A DNA stretch of 39,569 bases from a virus, in IMG/VR virus record IMGVR_UViG_3300013102_000022, positions 1 to 39,569 of that record. The stretch is one strand, 5' to 3'. Position numbers and translations under genes: made by a program. This document shows positions 24,217-31,572 of this stretch, one piece after another. The notes beneath the pieces are model-generated. The model made no database searches. It saw only the letters and a program-made list of their open reading frames with translations, and was not told the DNA's origin. Every line of letters starts with the position of its first letter. The first letter of the stretch is position 1.

Positions 24217-24579
24217 TTATTTTTCTAAAATTATTTCAACTTCAATCCTTGGGTTAGCTTTGTCCACTTCGAACAAGTGACTAATATCCCCAATTTGACT
24301 CCATCCATCATTTTTTAAGACTCCTGCATCTACCAACCCGTCAAATATGAACTTTTGACCGCCCATAATGTTATCTTTGTCCTTCCTTTTATTTTTACAG
24401 AACCAAGTAATCTCGAAATCTGCTTTTTCGATTGAAGGAAGGCTTTCAACCGCCTTTCGTACTACACTCGTATAGAATTTCTTCATTTTGGAATATTGTC
24501 CCCAATGACCTTTACTTGCATCAATAATTTCATTCAAGGCTGGCAATTCTCCATTTATGACAATCTTTACTTTTTTCAT
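24217..24579 (-). CDS. rusA: RusA-like Holliday-junction resolvase
   Basis: The product is 120 aa, starting ATG 24579 after GAGGTAATGAT. The diagnostic KRKDKDNIMGGQKFIFDGL (about 64-82), with its paired Asp residues, is the metal-binding centre of the RusA family, and VLKNDGWSQIGD follows with the last acidic residue. RusA dimers cut four-way junctions formed by recombination and replication, clearing branched DNA before packaging. It fits beside SSB, the recombination pair and the helicase. Confidence 0.9.
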   Translation of the reverse strand: MKKVKIVINGELPALNEIIDASKGHWGQYSKMKKFYTSVVRKAVESLPSIEKADFEITWFCKNKRKDKDNIMGGQKFIFDGLVDAGVLKNDGWSQIGDISHLFEVDKANPRIEVEIILEK

Positions 24580-24598
24580 ATCATTACCTCAAACGTTC

Positions 24599-25042
24599 TC
24601 AAAATGGCAAATCATCATCCGATACTTCAATTGGTCCCGAACTATTAGCAAAAGGATCTTCATCTACCCTCGTATAATTCTGCTGTGGTTGACTTGTAGC
24701 ACCGTTGTTTTGTGAAGACTGACCATTCTTCGGTTCTAGGAATTGAACACTGTCACACACAATGTCAGTCGTATAAACACGCTTTCCATCTTGCCCCTCA
24801 TAACTTCCTGTTTGAATACGTCCTTCTACTCCTGCCAAACTTCCTTTTTTTAAAAAGTTTGCTAGATTTTCCGCTTGTTTTTTCCAAGCTATACAGTTGA
24901 TAAAGTCAGCATCTGGTTGATTATCTGTTTTGAATTTTCTATTCACCGCTAATGTGAATCTAGCCATAGCCACTCCACTTGGGGTATATCTAAGTTCAGG
25001 ATCCTTTGTTAATCTTCCAACTAGCGCCACTGTGTTTATCAT
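24599..25042 (-). CDS. ssb: Single-stranded DNA-binding protein
   Basis: The product is 147 aa, ATG 25042 after GGAGGAAATTAA. The N-terminal OB fold is complete: [31 protein letters not shown], then [20 protein letters not shown] and [21 protein letters not shown] flexible Gln/Asn-rich linker leads to the acidic tip SDDDLPF, the site that recruits host partner proteins. It works with the DnaB helicase and the recombination proteins upstream. Confidence 0.97.
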   Translation of the reverse strand: MINTVALVGRLTKDPELRYTPSGVAMARFTLAVNRKFKTDNQPDADFINCIAWKKQAENLANFLKKGSLAGVEGRIQTGSYEGQDGKRVYTTDIVCDSVQFLEPKNGQSSQNNGATSQPQQNYTRVDEDPFANSSGPIEVSDDDLPF

Positions 25043-25085
25043 TTAATTTCCTCCAATTTTTTAATTCGTTTTATGGTCACGCTGT

Positions 25086-25304
25086 TTAACATCTTCCTTT
25101 AGCATGGTAATGTTCGTAAAGTGTCTTAGCATTCTCCAACGCCACTACCTTGTCTGAATGTTCAACTACGCCAGAAGAAGTTCCTTCGTCTGGAAAGCTA
25201 CACCAACCATCACCAAATTTAACTTGCGGAAGATAAACAACCCTTGTAGTATTTCTATCTTCGTTAAGAAAACAAATCTTTTCGGCTCTATACTTTCTAA
25301 CCAT
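25086..25304 (-). CDS. Small early protein, unknown function
   Basis: The product is 72 aa; ATG 25304 follows AAAGGAGGGTAATT. Beta-rich with a Cys-W block (YLPQVKFGDGWCSFPDEGTS) and a C-terminal helix ending GRC. Two Cys and one His at the end could bind metal, but there is no clear motif. Confidence 0.6.
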   Translation of the reverse strand: MVRKYRAEKICFLNEDRNTTRVVYLPQVKFGDGWCSFPDEGTSSGVVEHSDKVVALENAKTLYEHYHAKGRC

Positions 25305-25326
25305 AATTACCCTCCTTTAATTCGCT

Positions 25327-25779
25327 TTATGTGTCTACGGTTCTACTTACTTTTTCGTATTCCATAACTGTTACTGGAAACATCAAGGTTTCCTCCTTAA
25401 ACTTCCGAATGCTCTTGTAACCTATTTCTTCCCCGAACCAAAACGTCTTGTCCATCTTGATACTGATGTCGAATATTTTTTTCGGCAACTTACCCATTTC
25501 ACTCAAGTAGTGTCCTTTTGCCGATGCTTCATTTAACGCCAATATAATTAAGTGACAGCCTGGTGTAGTGGGCATGGAGTAGAGCTTAACAATCCTCATA
25601 TCCAATTCATTCCGTTGAATCATGTTTTTTACTTCTGCTGCATCCACTAATTCCGATTGAAATTTCTTCGCATCATCCAATCCTTTGCATAATCCACTTT
25701 TGATGGACCAATAGATTGAATAAGCCAGTAATTCTTCATCGTATTTGATTGCATCGTATAGGAGCTCATTAACCGTCAT
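25327..25779 (-). CDS. Helicase-coupled protein, unknown function
   Basis: The product is 150 aa. ATG 25779 overlaps the TGA of the DnaB gene as ATGA, so it is tightly coupled to it. The N-terminal half is helical (VNELLYDAIKYDEELLAYSI, then AKKFQSELVDAAEVKNMIQ), the C-terminal half mixed with a strand-rich end. It may be an accessory of the helicase or a modulator of replication. No family recognised. Confidence 0.65.
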   Translation of the reverse strand: MTVNELLYDAIKYDEELLAYSIYWSIKSGLCKGLDDAKKFQSELVDAAEVKNMIQRNELDMRIVKLYSMPTTPGCHLIILALNEASAKGHYLSEMGKLPKKIFDISIKMDKTFWFGEEIGYKSIRKFKEETLMFPVTVMEYEKVSRTVDT

Positions 25780-27005
25780 GTGATAACTCCAGTAAATTTG
25801 TTGTATATCGCTTCAACTGTTCCGACTGCACCATTACGATTTTTGGCGATAATCAATTCCATGGTTTTATCATCTTCATTTTTCGAGTAGTAAGAATCTC
25901 GATAAAGGAATATACAAGTGTCTAACGCTTCTTCAATACCGCCTGATTCCCTTAAATCCGATAACATTGGACGTTTATCTTGTCGCTGTTCTACACCTCG
26001 ATTTAACTGTGCTAATACAACGACTGGACATACAAATTCTTTTGCCATTGACTTTAAATCCTTTGCTATTTCAGAAACAGCTAAGTGATTATTACCGCCA
26101 TGGTCGTTATTAGGCTTTATAAGCGTTAAATAGTCTATAAACACAACTACTTGCTTACCAGGATTCTCATTCTTCACCTTACGTACCTTCATTCGAATTT
26201 CACTTATCGTCTGACCACTTCGATCAAATGTTTCGACGTTTGCTGTAGATAATTTACCCAATGTCGATGACCATGTGTTCTTTTGCGCATCCGTCAACAT
26301 GCTGTAAACGTCTTTCATTTTTGAACGGTTATAATTCCCTGTCGCTGCAATCAACCTATCAACTAGTAATTCCTCGCTCATTTCTAGCGAAAATATGATA
26401 GGTACACAACCACTCCAACCCGACTCCCTAACAAGATGTAACATGAAGTCTGTTTTACCCATACTAGGTCGAGCTCCAACAACTGTTAATTCACTGTTTT
26501 GTAATCCTCCCAAAGCAACCTCTAAATTCGGCAACCCTGTATTCACGCCTTTAGGTTTCACAGTTTTCTGCCAGGGTTCCTCCATTCTCTTTACTAAACT
26601 GTCTTTTAAGGACTTTCTATCATCCACCTTGGCTTCATTCAAACCGTCTAGTGATGATGTGATTTTATCCATTGTCCAGTTTTCATTTTTTGCTACTTCC
26701 AAGATGTTGAGTTTTTCACGTTCTCTCCAGGAATCCGTTAATATTTCTACATAGCTATCAAACTTTAATTCGTTCGCCATGTTCTGAATCCGATTAAGCT
26801 TTCCAGCACCGCCTACTTCTTCTGGATTACCACTTGTAAGTAGTGTAATCATATCGATTGCTTGTCCTTTTGCAGACAGGTCTTTCATAACCTTTAAGAT
26901 GTTGCGATTTTCTCTTGATAGAAAGTACTCTTCTTTCAATCCAGAATCCGTTAACAAATGCGGTTCTTTTAATATGGTCCCAAGTATCGCTTCTTCTCCA
27001 AACAT
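25776..27005 (-). CDS. Replicative DNA helicase, DnaB-like
   Basis: The product is 409 aa, slightly shorter than cellular DnaB (about 450). The N-terminal domain (EEAILGTILKEPHLL) is followed by a RecA-fold motor with Walker A GARPSMGKT (177-185), Walker B VVVFIDYLTL (D291), the LAQLNRGVEQR motif (H3/H4), and SDLRESGGIEE with the arginine finger. It unwinds DNA at the fork, loaded by the DnaD-like gene directly upstream (TGATG overlap at 27005). The C-terminus stops early, at GVIT, without the usual acidic tail. Confidence 0.93.
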   Translation of the reverse strand: MFGEEAILGTILKEPHLLTDSGLKEEYFLSRENRNILKVMKDLSAKGQAIDMITLLTSGNPEEVGGAGKLNRIQNMANELKFDSYVEILTDSWREREKLNILEVAKNENWTMDKITSSLDGLNEAKVDDRKSLKDSLVKRMEEPWQKTVKPKGVNTGLPNLEVALGGLQNSELTVVGARPSMGKTDFMLHLVRESGWSGCVPIIFSLEMSEELLVDRLIAATGNYNRSKMKDVYSMLTDAQKNTWSSTLGKLSTANVETFDRSGQTISEIRMKVRKVKNENPGKQVVVFIDYLTLIKPNNDHGGNNHLAVSEIAKDLKSMAKEFVCPVVVLAQLNRGVEQRQDKRPMLSDLRESGGIEEALDTCIFLYRDSYYSKNEDDKTMELIIAKNRNGAVGTVEAIYNKFTGVIT

Positions 27006-27760
27006 CAGTCTTCACCCCTTGACACATCAAATACGAATGGTTTATATATTGGTGCTTGTCCATTTGGATTAGATGCTTTAGTTGTTCCATATTCATCATT
27101 GAAATGTTCACCATTCAAGAAAGTTAATGGATTCTTTTGATTCGGAACAAATTCATTCCTAGAAGACAAGTTCGCTCGATGTTGAAGATATTTCTTTGTT
27201 CCTTCTTCAATTACCGAATAGTCATAAGTCTTTAGGAGTTTCATGAACTTCACTTTGCATTTTGCGGTACCTTCTTTTTTCCCGTACAAGTTCCACCAGG
27301 AATCGAATTGTTCAGCTTGCTGAATGGACAATGTTTTCTTATTATCCTTATTATCATTATTGTTTGTGTCTGCTATTGGTCTGCTAGCGGTCTGCTTGTG
27401 GTCTGCTTGTGGTCTATTTTTATTTTCAGACTCTTGATAAACGCAGTAGTTGCATATGTTTATGGTGGTCTTCTTGCGGTCTGATTTTTTGACAATCATT
27501 CCGTCTTTCTCGAGCAGTTCTAGAAAACTTCTAGTTTTCGATTTGCCCCATCCCCACCGTTCCATAAGCTTCAATTCCGATGTTATGAAACTACCAGATT
27601 CCACTTCTACCAATTCATTTCCTAACAAAAACTTGTTGTCTTTGTGATTAGCTAACATCAACAAATCTATCCACGCTTCAAATTTAGAAAAAGTACGTTT
27701 CTCTTTGTAAAGCGGATGATCCATAACTTTCCGATGCAAGCTAATCCAACCGTTACTCAT
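27005..27760 (-). CDS. DnaD-like replication initiation protein
   Basis: The product is 251 aa; ATG 27760 follows GGGGTGAGGTG. The N-terminal winged-helix (NGWISLHRKVMDHPLYKE, FSKFEAWIDLLMLANH and ERWGWGKSKTRSFLELLEK) is the common initiator domain of Gram-positive phages. A low-complexity linker with an Asn/Asp/Lys run follows. The C-terminal helical domain (FDSWWNLYGKKEGTAKCK to FLNGEHFNDEY) is DnaD/DnaB_2-like and recruits the helicase encoded next. The linker DNA carries the candidate origin, so the protein probably binds within its own gene, as lambda O does. Confidence 0.88.
   Translation of the reverse strand: MSNGWISLHRKVMDHPLYKEKRTFSKFEAWIDLLMLANHKDNKFLLGNELVEVESGSFITSELKLMERWGWGKSKTRSFLELLEKDGMIVKKSDRKKTTINICNYCVYQESENKNRPQADHKQTASRPIADTNNNDNKDNKKTLSIQQAEQFDSWWNLYGKKEGTAKCKVKFMKLLKTYDYSVIEEGTKKYLQHRANLSSRNEFVPNQKNPLTFLNGEHFNDEYGTTKASNPNGQAPIYKPFVFDVSRGED
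27361..27482 (-). repeat. 11-bp iterons, candidate replication origin
   Basis: Four exact-phase 11-bp units (27372-27415; two are GCTTGTGGTCT on the plus strand, the others GCTAGCGGTCT and GCTATTGGTCT), plus a degenerate unit at 27361-27371, share GGTCT. Two more adjacent 11-mers ending GGTCT occur at 27461-27482. An AT-rich tract lies next to them at 27335-27365. They lie in the linker of the initiator gene. Confidence 0.75.
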
Positions 27761-27765
27761 TCACC

Positions 27766-28569
27766 TCACCCCATTAACTCAGCTAGTTCTATCGTGTCTT
27801 TTATTTTCTTGCTACCACGGCAATAATCACACTTTTCACACCTGACAGGTTGTTCTCGACCAGCTTTCATTCCAATGAACCTCGGCATTAAAAATTCAAC
27901 TGTTTCTATTTCAAATGAAAAACGAGAATCATCAAAATGTAGTACTGCTTTATCGGGAGGACTTTCTTTCGTTACTGCCACGATAAACGGGTTATATAAT
28001 GAACCTGTAACTTGTTCTAAGACTTTTCGGTATATCGCCATTTGAAGTACGTAATCCCACGCTTCAATGAATGAAACGAACTTACCGTACTTGTCGCTCC
28101 AATAACGCTTATACAGGCTCTGGGTAGTCTTTAAATCAGTGAACGTTTTTCGATTATGATTAATAGAGTCAACCTTGATTTTCCATTTAGCACCGAACAA
28201 TTCAGCTGTATAGATTTGTTCCATTTCACCATCCATCGCGAACATGCTAAACGGATCGTTTCTAACTGACTCAATCATTGAATCCGCTGTTACAAAATCC
28301 GCATACTTTTTACCTTTGCTATTAAAAATTGTGTCCGAATAATCTTTTTGAAATTGTTGGAACACTTCATCTGATTCAAATGCTGCATGAGTGTATGAAC
28401 CAATTACTAGAGCTGAACTTTCGGAACGCACATACTCTTCGTTTAGCCTTGCGATTTCTCTCGCGCTGCATTCAACCATGTTTTTGAATTGAGAGACCGA
28501 AAAATAATCTCGGTCAGATTCTAATGAATGATAATTAGATTGTGTCAGTTGGCGTGTTGTCGATTCCAT
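27766..28569 (-). CDS. PD-(D/E)XK exonuclease (RecE-like / DUF3799)
   Basis: The product is 267 aa. The ATG at 28569 is chosen because GAGGTGGGCGAG is directly upstream; an in-frame start 14 codons earlier overlaps more of the preceding gene. It contains SVSQFKNMVECSAREIARLN and ALVIGSYTHAAFES, then KVDSINHNRKTFTDLKTT with the D-x(n)-D-L-K catalytic core, and QMAIYRKVLEQ, which together form a RecB/RecE-type nuclease. The C-terminal CEKCDYCRGSKK is a Cys knuckle that may hold a metal cluster. It should resect DNA ends for the annealing protein encoded just upstream. The genes overlap by 35 bases. Confidence 0.85.
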   Translation of the reverse strand: MESTTRQLTQSNYHSLESDRDYFSVSQFKNMVECSAREIARLNEEYVRSESSALVIGSYTHAAFESDEVFQQFQKDYSDTIFNSKGKKYADFVTADSMIESVRNDPFSMFAMDGEMEQIYTAELFGAKWKIKVDSINHNRKTFTDLKTTQSLYKRYWSDKYGKFVSFIEAWDYVLQMAIYRKVLEQVTGSLYNPFIVAVTKESPPDKAVLHFDDSRFSFEIETVEFLMPRFIGMKAGREQPVRCEKCDYCRGSKKIKDTIELAELMG

Positions 28570-29401
28570 TCTCGCCCACCTCAACTTTCGCTGTTTTCCC
28601 TTCTTTTTCAAAGGCTTGTGCTAAACTTCCCGTTTGTTGATTTTTGCTAGTCTTATCAAACCAATCTTCCGCTTTACTCATGCCATCTTTGATTGAATTA
28701 AAGATTTTTATTAACTCAACATAGTCGTGTTCTGTAAAAGATTCTGCATTGTAACCGAACTTTGATTCGACCATTTCCTGTGTCACTCGATGCTGTTCTT
28801 TGAATGTTTTTAGTGCGTTGGAAATACGGTCTTTCAATGGTCCTTTATTATTCCCTTTAAGCGTTTCTTCGCATTCAGAAACAGCCTTGTCTACAATGTC
28901 CCCCGGGATGATTCCTAGGATACAAGCACGTACACGCCTTGAACCTTGATTCGCTACTATTTCATAAATATCTCGTGGATCCGTTAATTTTTTCAAAGTC
29001 GTCTTTGTTTGTATGCTGTGTTTAACTGTAAATACTTTTTCTTGTCTAACATTCGTTTCTAAGTCCCACGCGTAAGCCATTGCAATTGATTCCCCGTCAC
29101 GTTGTTCCAACTCTTTTATTCCGAACGATACATTTCCCCAGTTTTGAGCCAGTACTTCAGCAAGCCGAATACTAGGACCCGTCACCTTTGTTCCACCTCT
29201 CGGATATTGATACATAGCCACACTTGCAAGAGATGGGCGTTTGCATGAATCTAAAATTCGTTGTTCAGACTGAAATATATTGCGTGGGAATTGCTTAGCT
29301 AAAAAGATGGCTCCTTTTACTTCTTCCATTTCTCGTGAAGCTGTAGCCTGTGCCATAGGGTTAGTTAATTGCTGTTGATATTGCATAGATAATTCGGACA
29401 T
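28535..29401 (-). CDS. Phage recombination (single-strand annealing-type) protein
   Basis: The product is 288 aa from ATG 29401, which follows GGAGGGAAATATAC; the open frame extends another 38 codons upstream without an SD. The block AQATASREMEEVKGAIFLAK and the Cys-Lys-Arg segment (ILDSCKRPSLASVAMYQYPR), then KVTGPSIRLAEVLAQNWGN and GSRRVRACILGIIPGDIVDKA, are conserved in a family of Gram-positive prophage proteins found beside PD-(D/E)XK nucleases. That neighbour suggests a RecT-like role in annealing. The sequence is not close to classical RecT, Erf or Sak, so the biochemical class remains an inference. Confidence 0.7.
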   Translation of the reverse strand: MSELSMQYQQQLTNPMAQATASREMEEVKGAIFLAKQFPRNIFQSEQRILDSCKRPSLASVAMYQYPRGGTKVTGPSIRLAEVLAQNWGNVSFGIKELEQRDGESIAMAYAWDLETNVRQEKVFTVKHSIQTKTTLKKLTDPRDIYEIVANQGSRRVRACILGIIPGDIVDKAVSECEETLKGNNKGPLKDRISNALKTFKEQHRVTQEMVESKFGYNAESFTEHDYVELIKIFNSIKDGMSKAEDWFDKTSKNQQTGSLAQAFEKEGKTAKVEVGENGIDNTPTDTI

Positions 29402-29453
29402 GTATATTTCCCTCCATTTTTGATATACTGTTATTAGATGTATTTTCAATGCG

Positions 29454-29485
29454 ACCCATTTACTCACTGGAATGAGTAGGTGGGT
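29454..29485 (-). other. RNA hairpin in leader of recombination gene
   Basis: On the minus strand ACCCA..ACTCA-TTCCAG-TGAGT..TGGGT forms two 5-bp stems with a 3x3 internal loop in the 83-base gap before the recombination gene; its 5' base overlaps the stop codon of the preceding gene. No T tract follows in this direction, so it is not a terminator there. It may protect or regulate the mRNA. Confidence 0.45.
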
Positions 29486-29697
29486 TATTTTGTTTCTAAT
29501 AAACTTTCTCGCCATTTCCCTGTTGGTTCATCATGATTAAATACGACTGTGCGGTCACAATGTGAACATTCAACCGTCATGCCTTCAAAAATAGCATCCG
29601 TATAACGCTTAATTTCTGAATTGAACATTGGTGTCTGTCCGTGGTATTGAAAAGTTATATCGTCGTAGCAACTGAAACATAACTTACCTTCATTCAT
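29485..29697 (-). CDS. Small zinc-finger-like protein
   Basis: The product is 70 aa; ATG 29697 follows GAGGGGTGAAATAAG. Two C-x-x-C knuckles (LCFSCYDD near residue 7, VECSHCDRTVVFNH near 43) form a typical four-Cys zinc ribbon. Probably binds nucleic acid or a host protein. It is one of two adjacent Cys-rich small genes. Confidence 0.75.
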   Translation of the reverse strand: MNEGKLCFSCYDDITFQYHGQTPMFNSEIKRYTDAIFEGMTVECSHCDRTVVFNHDEPTGKWRESLLETK

Positions 29698-29703
29698 CTT
29701 ATT

Positions 29704-29925
29704 TCACCCCTCTCCATACCCCACACTCATATCAACCGCTTGTCCCTCATTCACCAGATGCTCACCGATACAATGTGTACCGCAGAAGAACTGTCCGTTA
29801 TATTCATAACCTTCACCTGTGTACACTTCTTCGTTACATTTACGATTAGTACAATCGCTGACCACAATTGGTTCGAATGTATCAATCTGTGGATGATTAC
29901 CGCTTAGAATTGGATTTTCAATCAT
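29704..29925 (-). CDS. Small Cys-rich zinc-binding protein
   Basis: The product is 73 aa, ATG 29925 with GGTGGTGAC upstream. The sequence SDCTNRKCNEEVYTGEGY and FFCGTHCIGEHLV has C-x4-C and C-x2-H-C spacing, a treble-clef or ribbon pattern like small YqaI/host-takeover proteins of Gram-positive phages. The start codon lies inside the end of the preceding gene. Unknown role. Confidence 0.7.
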   Translation of the reverse strand: MIENPILSGNHPQIDTFEPIVVSDCTNRKCNEEVYTGEGYEYNGQFFCGTHCIGEHLVNEGQAVDMSVGYGEG

Positions 29926-30094
29926 TTATGTCACCACCAATTTTGCAATGACATTCCATTTGTAAGATGTCGATTGTGTAACCATGGATCCGTCTAAATT
30001 CTGCTAATGCTTCATCAAGGTTGCGACCTTCGGAAGTTACTCGGTATTTCGTATCCGTGGAAGAAATGACATTCCATACGTAACCTGTTTTCAT
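29918..30094 (-). CDS. Small early protein
   Basis: The product is 58 aa. ATG 30094 overlaps the preceding TGA as ATGA, with TGAGGTCAC upstream. A strand-strand-helix pattern (GYVWNVISSTDTKYRVTSEG, then NLDEALAEFRRIHGYTIDI) ends in a MECHCKIGG block with two Cys and a His. Unknown function. Confidence 0.7.
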   Translation of the reverse strand: MKTGYVWNVISSTDTKYRVTSEGRNLDEALAEFRRIHGYTIDILQMECHCKIGGDIND

Positions 30095-30249
30095 GGTGTG
30101 ACCTCACATCGTGAGTTGGTGTCGTCCACAACATCAAACTTACGACCTTCATCAAACCCCTTCGCATATCCAGTTCTAATCGCTTCATTCTCGTATTTAT
30201 CTAGTAGATTCATAATCGCCAGTTTCATATCGCTTAACTTTTCTGTCAT
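30091..30249 (-). CDS. Small acidic early protein
   Basis: The product is 52 aa; ATG 30249, with GATAAGAGG upstream. A leading helix (EKLSDMKLAIMNLLDKYE) continues into NEAIRTGYAKGFDEGRKFD. The G-x-x-x-G-x-x-E-G-R segment is common in small Bacillus phage proteins but has no known function. Confidence 0.65.
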   Translation of the reverse strand: MTEKLSDMKLAIMNLLDKYENEAIRTGYAKGFDEGRKFDVVDDTNSRCEVTP

Positions 30250-30264
30250 CCTCTTATCCCCCTC

Positions 30265-30357
30265 TTATTTTTTAAGAACTTTATATTTCAAAATCGCATT
30301 ACTAATCCGAACAAGTCTTTGTTCCAGTGGCATTGATAACCATTTTTTCAGTTTCAT
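30265..30357 (-). CDS. Basic micro-protein
   Basis: The product is 30 aa, starting ATG 30357 with GAGGGTGAAGCAA. It contains KLKKWLSMPLEQRLVRISNA and ends in a Lys-rich tail. It is very short, but the SD and fit between two neighbours with 13-15 base gaps make it likely to be translated. Confidence 0.5.
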   Translation of the reverse strand: MKLKKWLSMPLEQRLVRISNAILKYKVLKK

Positions 30358-30370
30358 TTGCTTCACCCTC

Positions 30371-30529
30371 TTATTTAGGTGCTAACACCTGTTTAGTTTG
30401 CTTGACGTATCGATGTACCAACGTCCATACATGTGATTCCTTTTTAGCTATCATCCAATTACGAGAATTAAGTTTAGTAGATTCCAAATATGTTCTTTCA
30501 GCAGCAGTTAACTTGCGACCGCGTTTCAT
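30371..30529 (-). CDS. DUF6906-like protein
   Basis: The product is 52 aa; ATG 30529 overlaps the preceding TGA as ATGA. The pattern MKRGRKLTAAERTYLES, then LNSRNWMIAKK and WTLVHRYVK, is that of a short family (DUF6906) widespread in Gram-positive phages: a basic start, a helix, N-x-x-N-W and a W-x-L-x-H-R block. Function not known to me. Confidence 0.75.
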   Translation of the reverse strand: MKRGRKLTAAERTYLESTKLNSRNWMIAKKESHVWTLVHRYVKQTKQVLAPK

Positions 30530-30909
30530 GGGTTGGACTCCGTTAGTAGGTGTGGATGTTCGTAAATGTTGCCAATTATTACGATCGATTCAAATTCGCT
30601 ATATAGAGGACTACAGTAATTTCTTTTTGATTCTGTAATAAACCAACAACCATCTATAAAAGCTACATCTCCTAAAAGCGTGTGCGTAATGTCATTTCTT
30701 TTAGAGTAAAAACATTCAACGATATCCCCTTCATAAATTTCACCACCATTTTTGTCTTTCAGACCTGTGTATTGCATATAAAGAATTTCCCCGATACTAC
30801 CTTCACCTGTGAATATTTCGTTAATTTCTCCGTGAAATATAGGATTTTCATTCATCCAAGTATTTCCACTCGGTGCTTTCACCCAACTACGAAATTTAAT
30901 CTCTCTCAT
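30526..30909 (-). CDS. YopX-family protein
   Basis: The product is 127 aa from ATG 30909, which has GGAGGAAATT directly upstream; an in-frame start 22 codons earlier has none. It shows the YopX-domain hallmarks: MREIKFRSWV at the start, ILYMQYTGLKDKNGGEIYEG and DIVECFY in the middle, and VIIGNIYEHPHLL at the end, where the fold makes a small beta barrel. YopX proteins are frequent in the early genes of Gram-positive phages. Their role is unsettled. Confidence 0.92.
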   Translation of the reverse strand: MREIKFRSWVKAPSGNTWMNENPIFHGEINEIFTGEGSIGEILYMQYTGLKDKNGGEIYEGDIVECFYSKRNDITHTLLGDVAFIDGCWFITESKRNYCSPLYSEFESIVIIGNIYEHPHLLTESNP

Positions 30910-30928
30910 AATTTCCTCCCCATTCCGT

Positions 30929-31015
30929 TTAAAGTGATTTCCATAATGGCTTAACGACAAATTTGTAAAGAGCAATAAAGCACACTGTAGAGAAGATTGC
31001 TAGTTCTGATGTCAT
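30929..31015 (-). CDS. Micro membrane protein
   Basis: The product is 28 aa, coupled to the preceding gene by an ATGA overlap and preceded by an ideal GGAGGAATTCGA. Hydrophobic from residue 5 (LAIFSTVCFIALYKFVVK), with a short basic tail, so one membrane helix. A strong SD supports it in spite of the length. Confidence 0.6.
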   Translation of the reverse strand: MTSELAIFSTVCFIALYKFVVKPLWKSL

Positions 31016-31206
31016 TCGAATTCCTCCCCCAATATCCATCTATCAATCTTGTTTAAGTCAAATAGTAGAATTTGCGTATTAATTCGTTTAAATGGAATTT
31101 CTTGTTTACGGATAAGTCTGTGAATCGTGGATAGACTAAGTTCTACTCCGTTAGATTTGAGGTACTCCAATAGTCCGGGAATACCTCTGATGATACGTAG
31201 TGTCAT
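31012..31206 (-). CDS. Excisionase-like HTH protein
   Basis: The product is 64 aa; ATG 31206 follows GGAGGTGCAGTA and overlaps the cro stop as TAATG. The sequence GLLEYLKSNGVELSLSTIHR, with LIRKQEIPFKRINTQILLFD and DRWILGEEF, is a winged MerR/Xis-type helix-turn-helix, the fold of phage excisionases that bend attachment-site DNA. It is the second early gene and probably also a directionality factor for the integrase. Confidence 0.72.
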   Translation of the reverse strand: MTLRIIRGIPGLLEYLKSNGVELSLSTIHRLIRKQEIPFKRINTQILLFDLNKIDRWILGEEFE

Positions 31207-31457
31207 TACTGCACCTCCGCGTTGATATCTTTCTCTCTTAATGTACGAATAAATTCGTACTTGTCTCCAAAAAAAATGTTAACTTTTGGTACTTTATAAA
31301 TTTGCGGCACTTTATCCACGAACGCAAATGGCACTTTGCTTGAATCTTTTTCATAACTAGAAAGTGTTTGATGGTGCACTCCGAATAGCGTTGAAGCTTC
31401 CAACATAGTGTATCCTGCATTTGTTCGCGCAGCTTCTAAAGTGATCAAAAATCTCAT
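31206..31457 (-). CDS. Cro-like transcriptional regulator
   Basis: The product is 83 aa; ATG 31457 follows GAGGTGAGCAT and is the first gene of the leftward early operon. The HTH is NAGYTMLEASTLFGVHHQTL followed by SSYEKDSS. Beyond residue 50 the chain is beta-like with basic residues (KVNIFFGDKYEF). It should bind the same operators as the repressor and shut down repressor synthesis. One matching palindrome lies within its own coding sequence (31243-31260). Confidence 0.85.
   Translation of the reverse strand: MRFLITLEAARTNAGYTMLEASTLFGVHHQTLSSYEKDSSKVPFAFVDKVPQIYKVPKVNIFFGDKYEFIRTLREKDINAEVQ
31243..31260. promoter_or_regulatory. Operator O4 inside cro
   Basis: GTACGAATAAATTCGTAC is a perfect 18-bp palindrome containing the same 14-bp core as O1. 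It lies about 251 bp from O1, close to an integral number of helical turns, so a looped repressor complex is geometrically possible. Confidence 0.7.
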
Positions 31458-31488
31458 ATATGCTCACCTCGTTTCTTTTATTACTCTA

Positions 31489-31517
31489 AATATATACGAA
31501 TTTATTCGTACTGTCAA
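31489..31517 (-). promoter_or_regulatory. Early promoter (PR-like)
   Basis: On the minus strand TTGACA (31512-31517) and TATATT (31489-31494) are separated by exactly 17 bp. The spacer holds operator O1. This is a near-consensus promoter driving cro and the early operon, directly blocked by repressor. Confidence 0.88.
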
Positions 31518-31572
31518 CGATAATGTTCGTACTTTTCTAGATTTTTTTATGTATATATCCGATTTTATTCGA
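31496..31572. promoter_or_regulatory. Operators O1, O2 and O3
   Basis: Three 14-bp dyads of the type ACGAA-N4-TTCGT: O1 ACGAATTTATTCGT (31496-31509), O2 ACGATAATGTTCGT (31517-31530) and O3 CCGATTTTATTCGA (31559-31572). Centres are 21 and 42 bp apart, so all face the same side of the helix. O1 covers the early promoter and O3 the repressor promoter. Confidence 0.8.

Noticed and set aside
26827-27114. 95-codon minus-strand frame spanning the DnaB/DnaD junction
   Set aside because: Overlaps two well-identified genes in another frame and has no SD.
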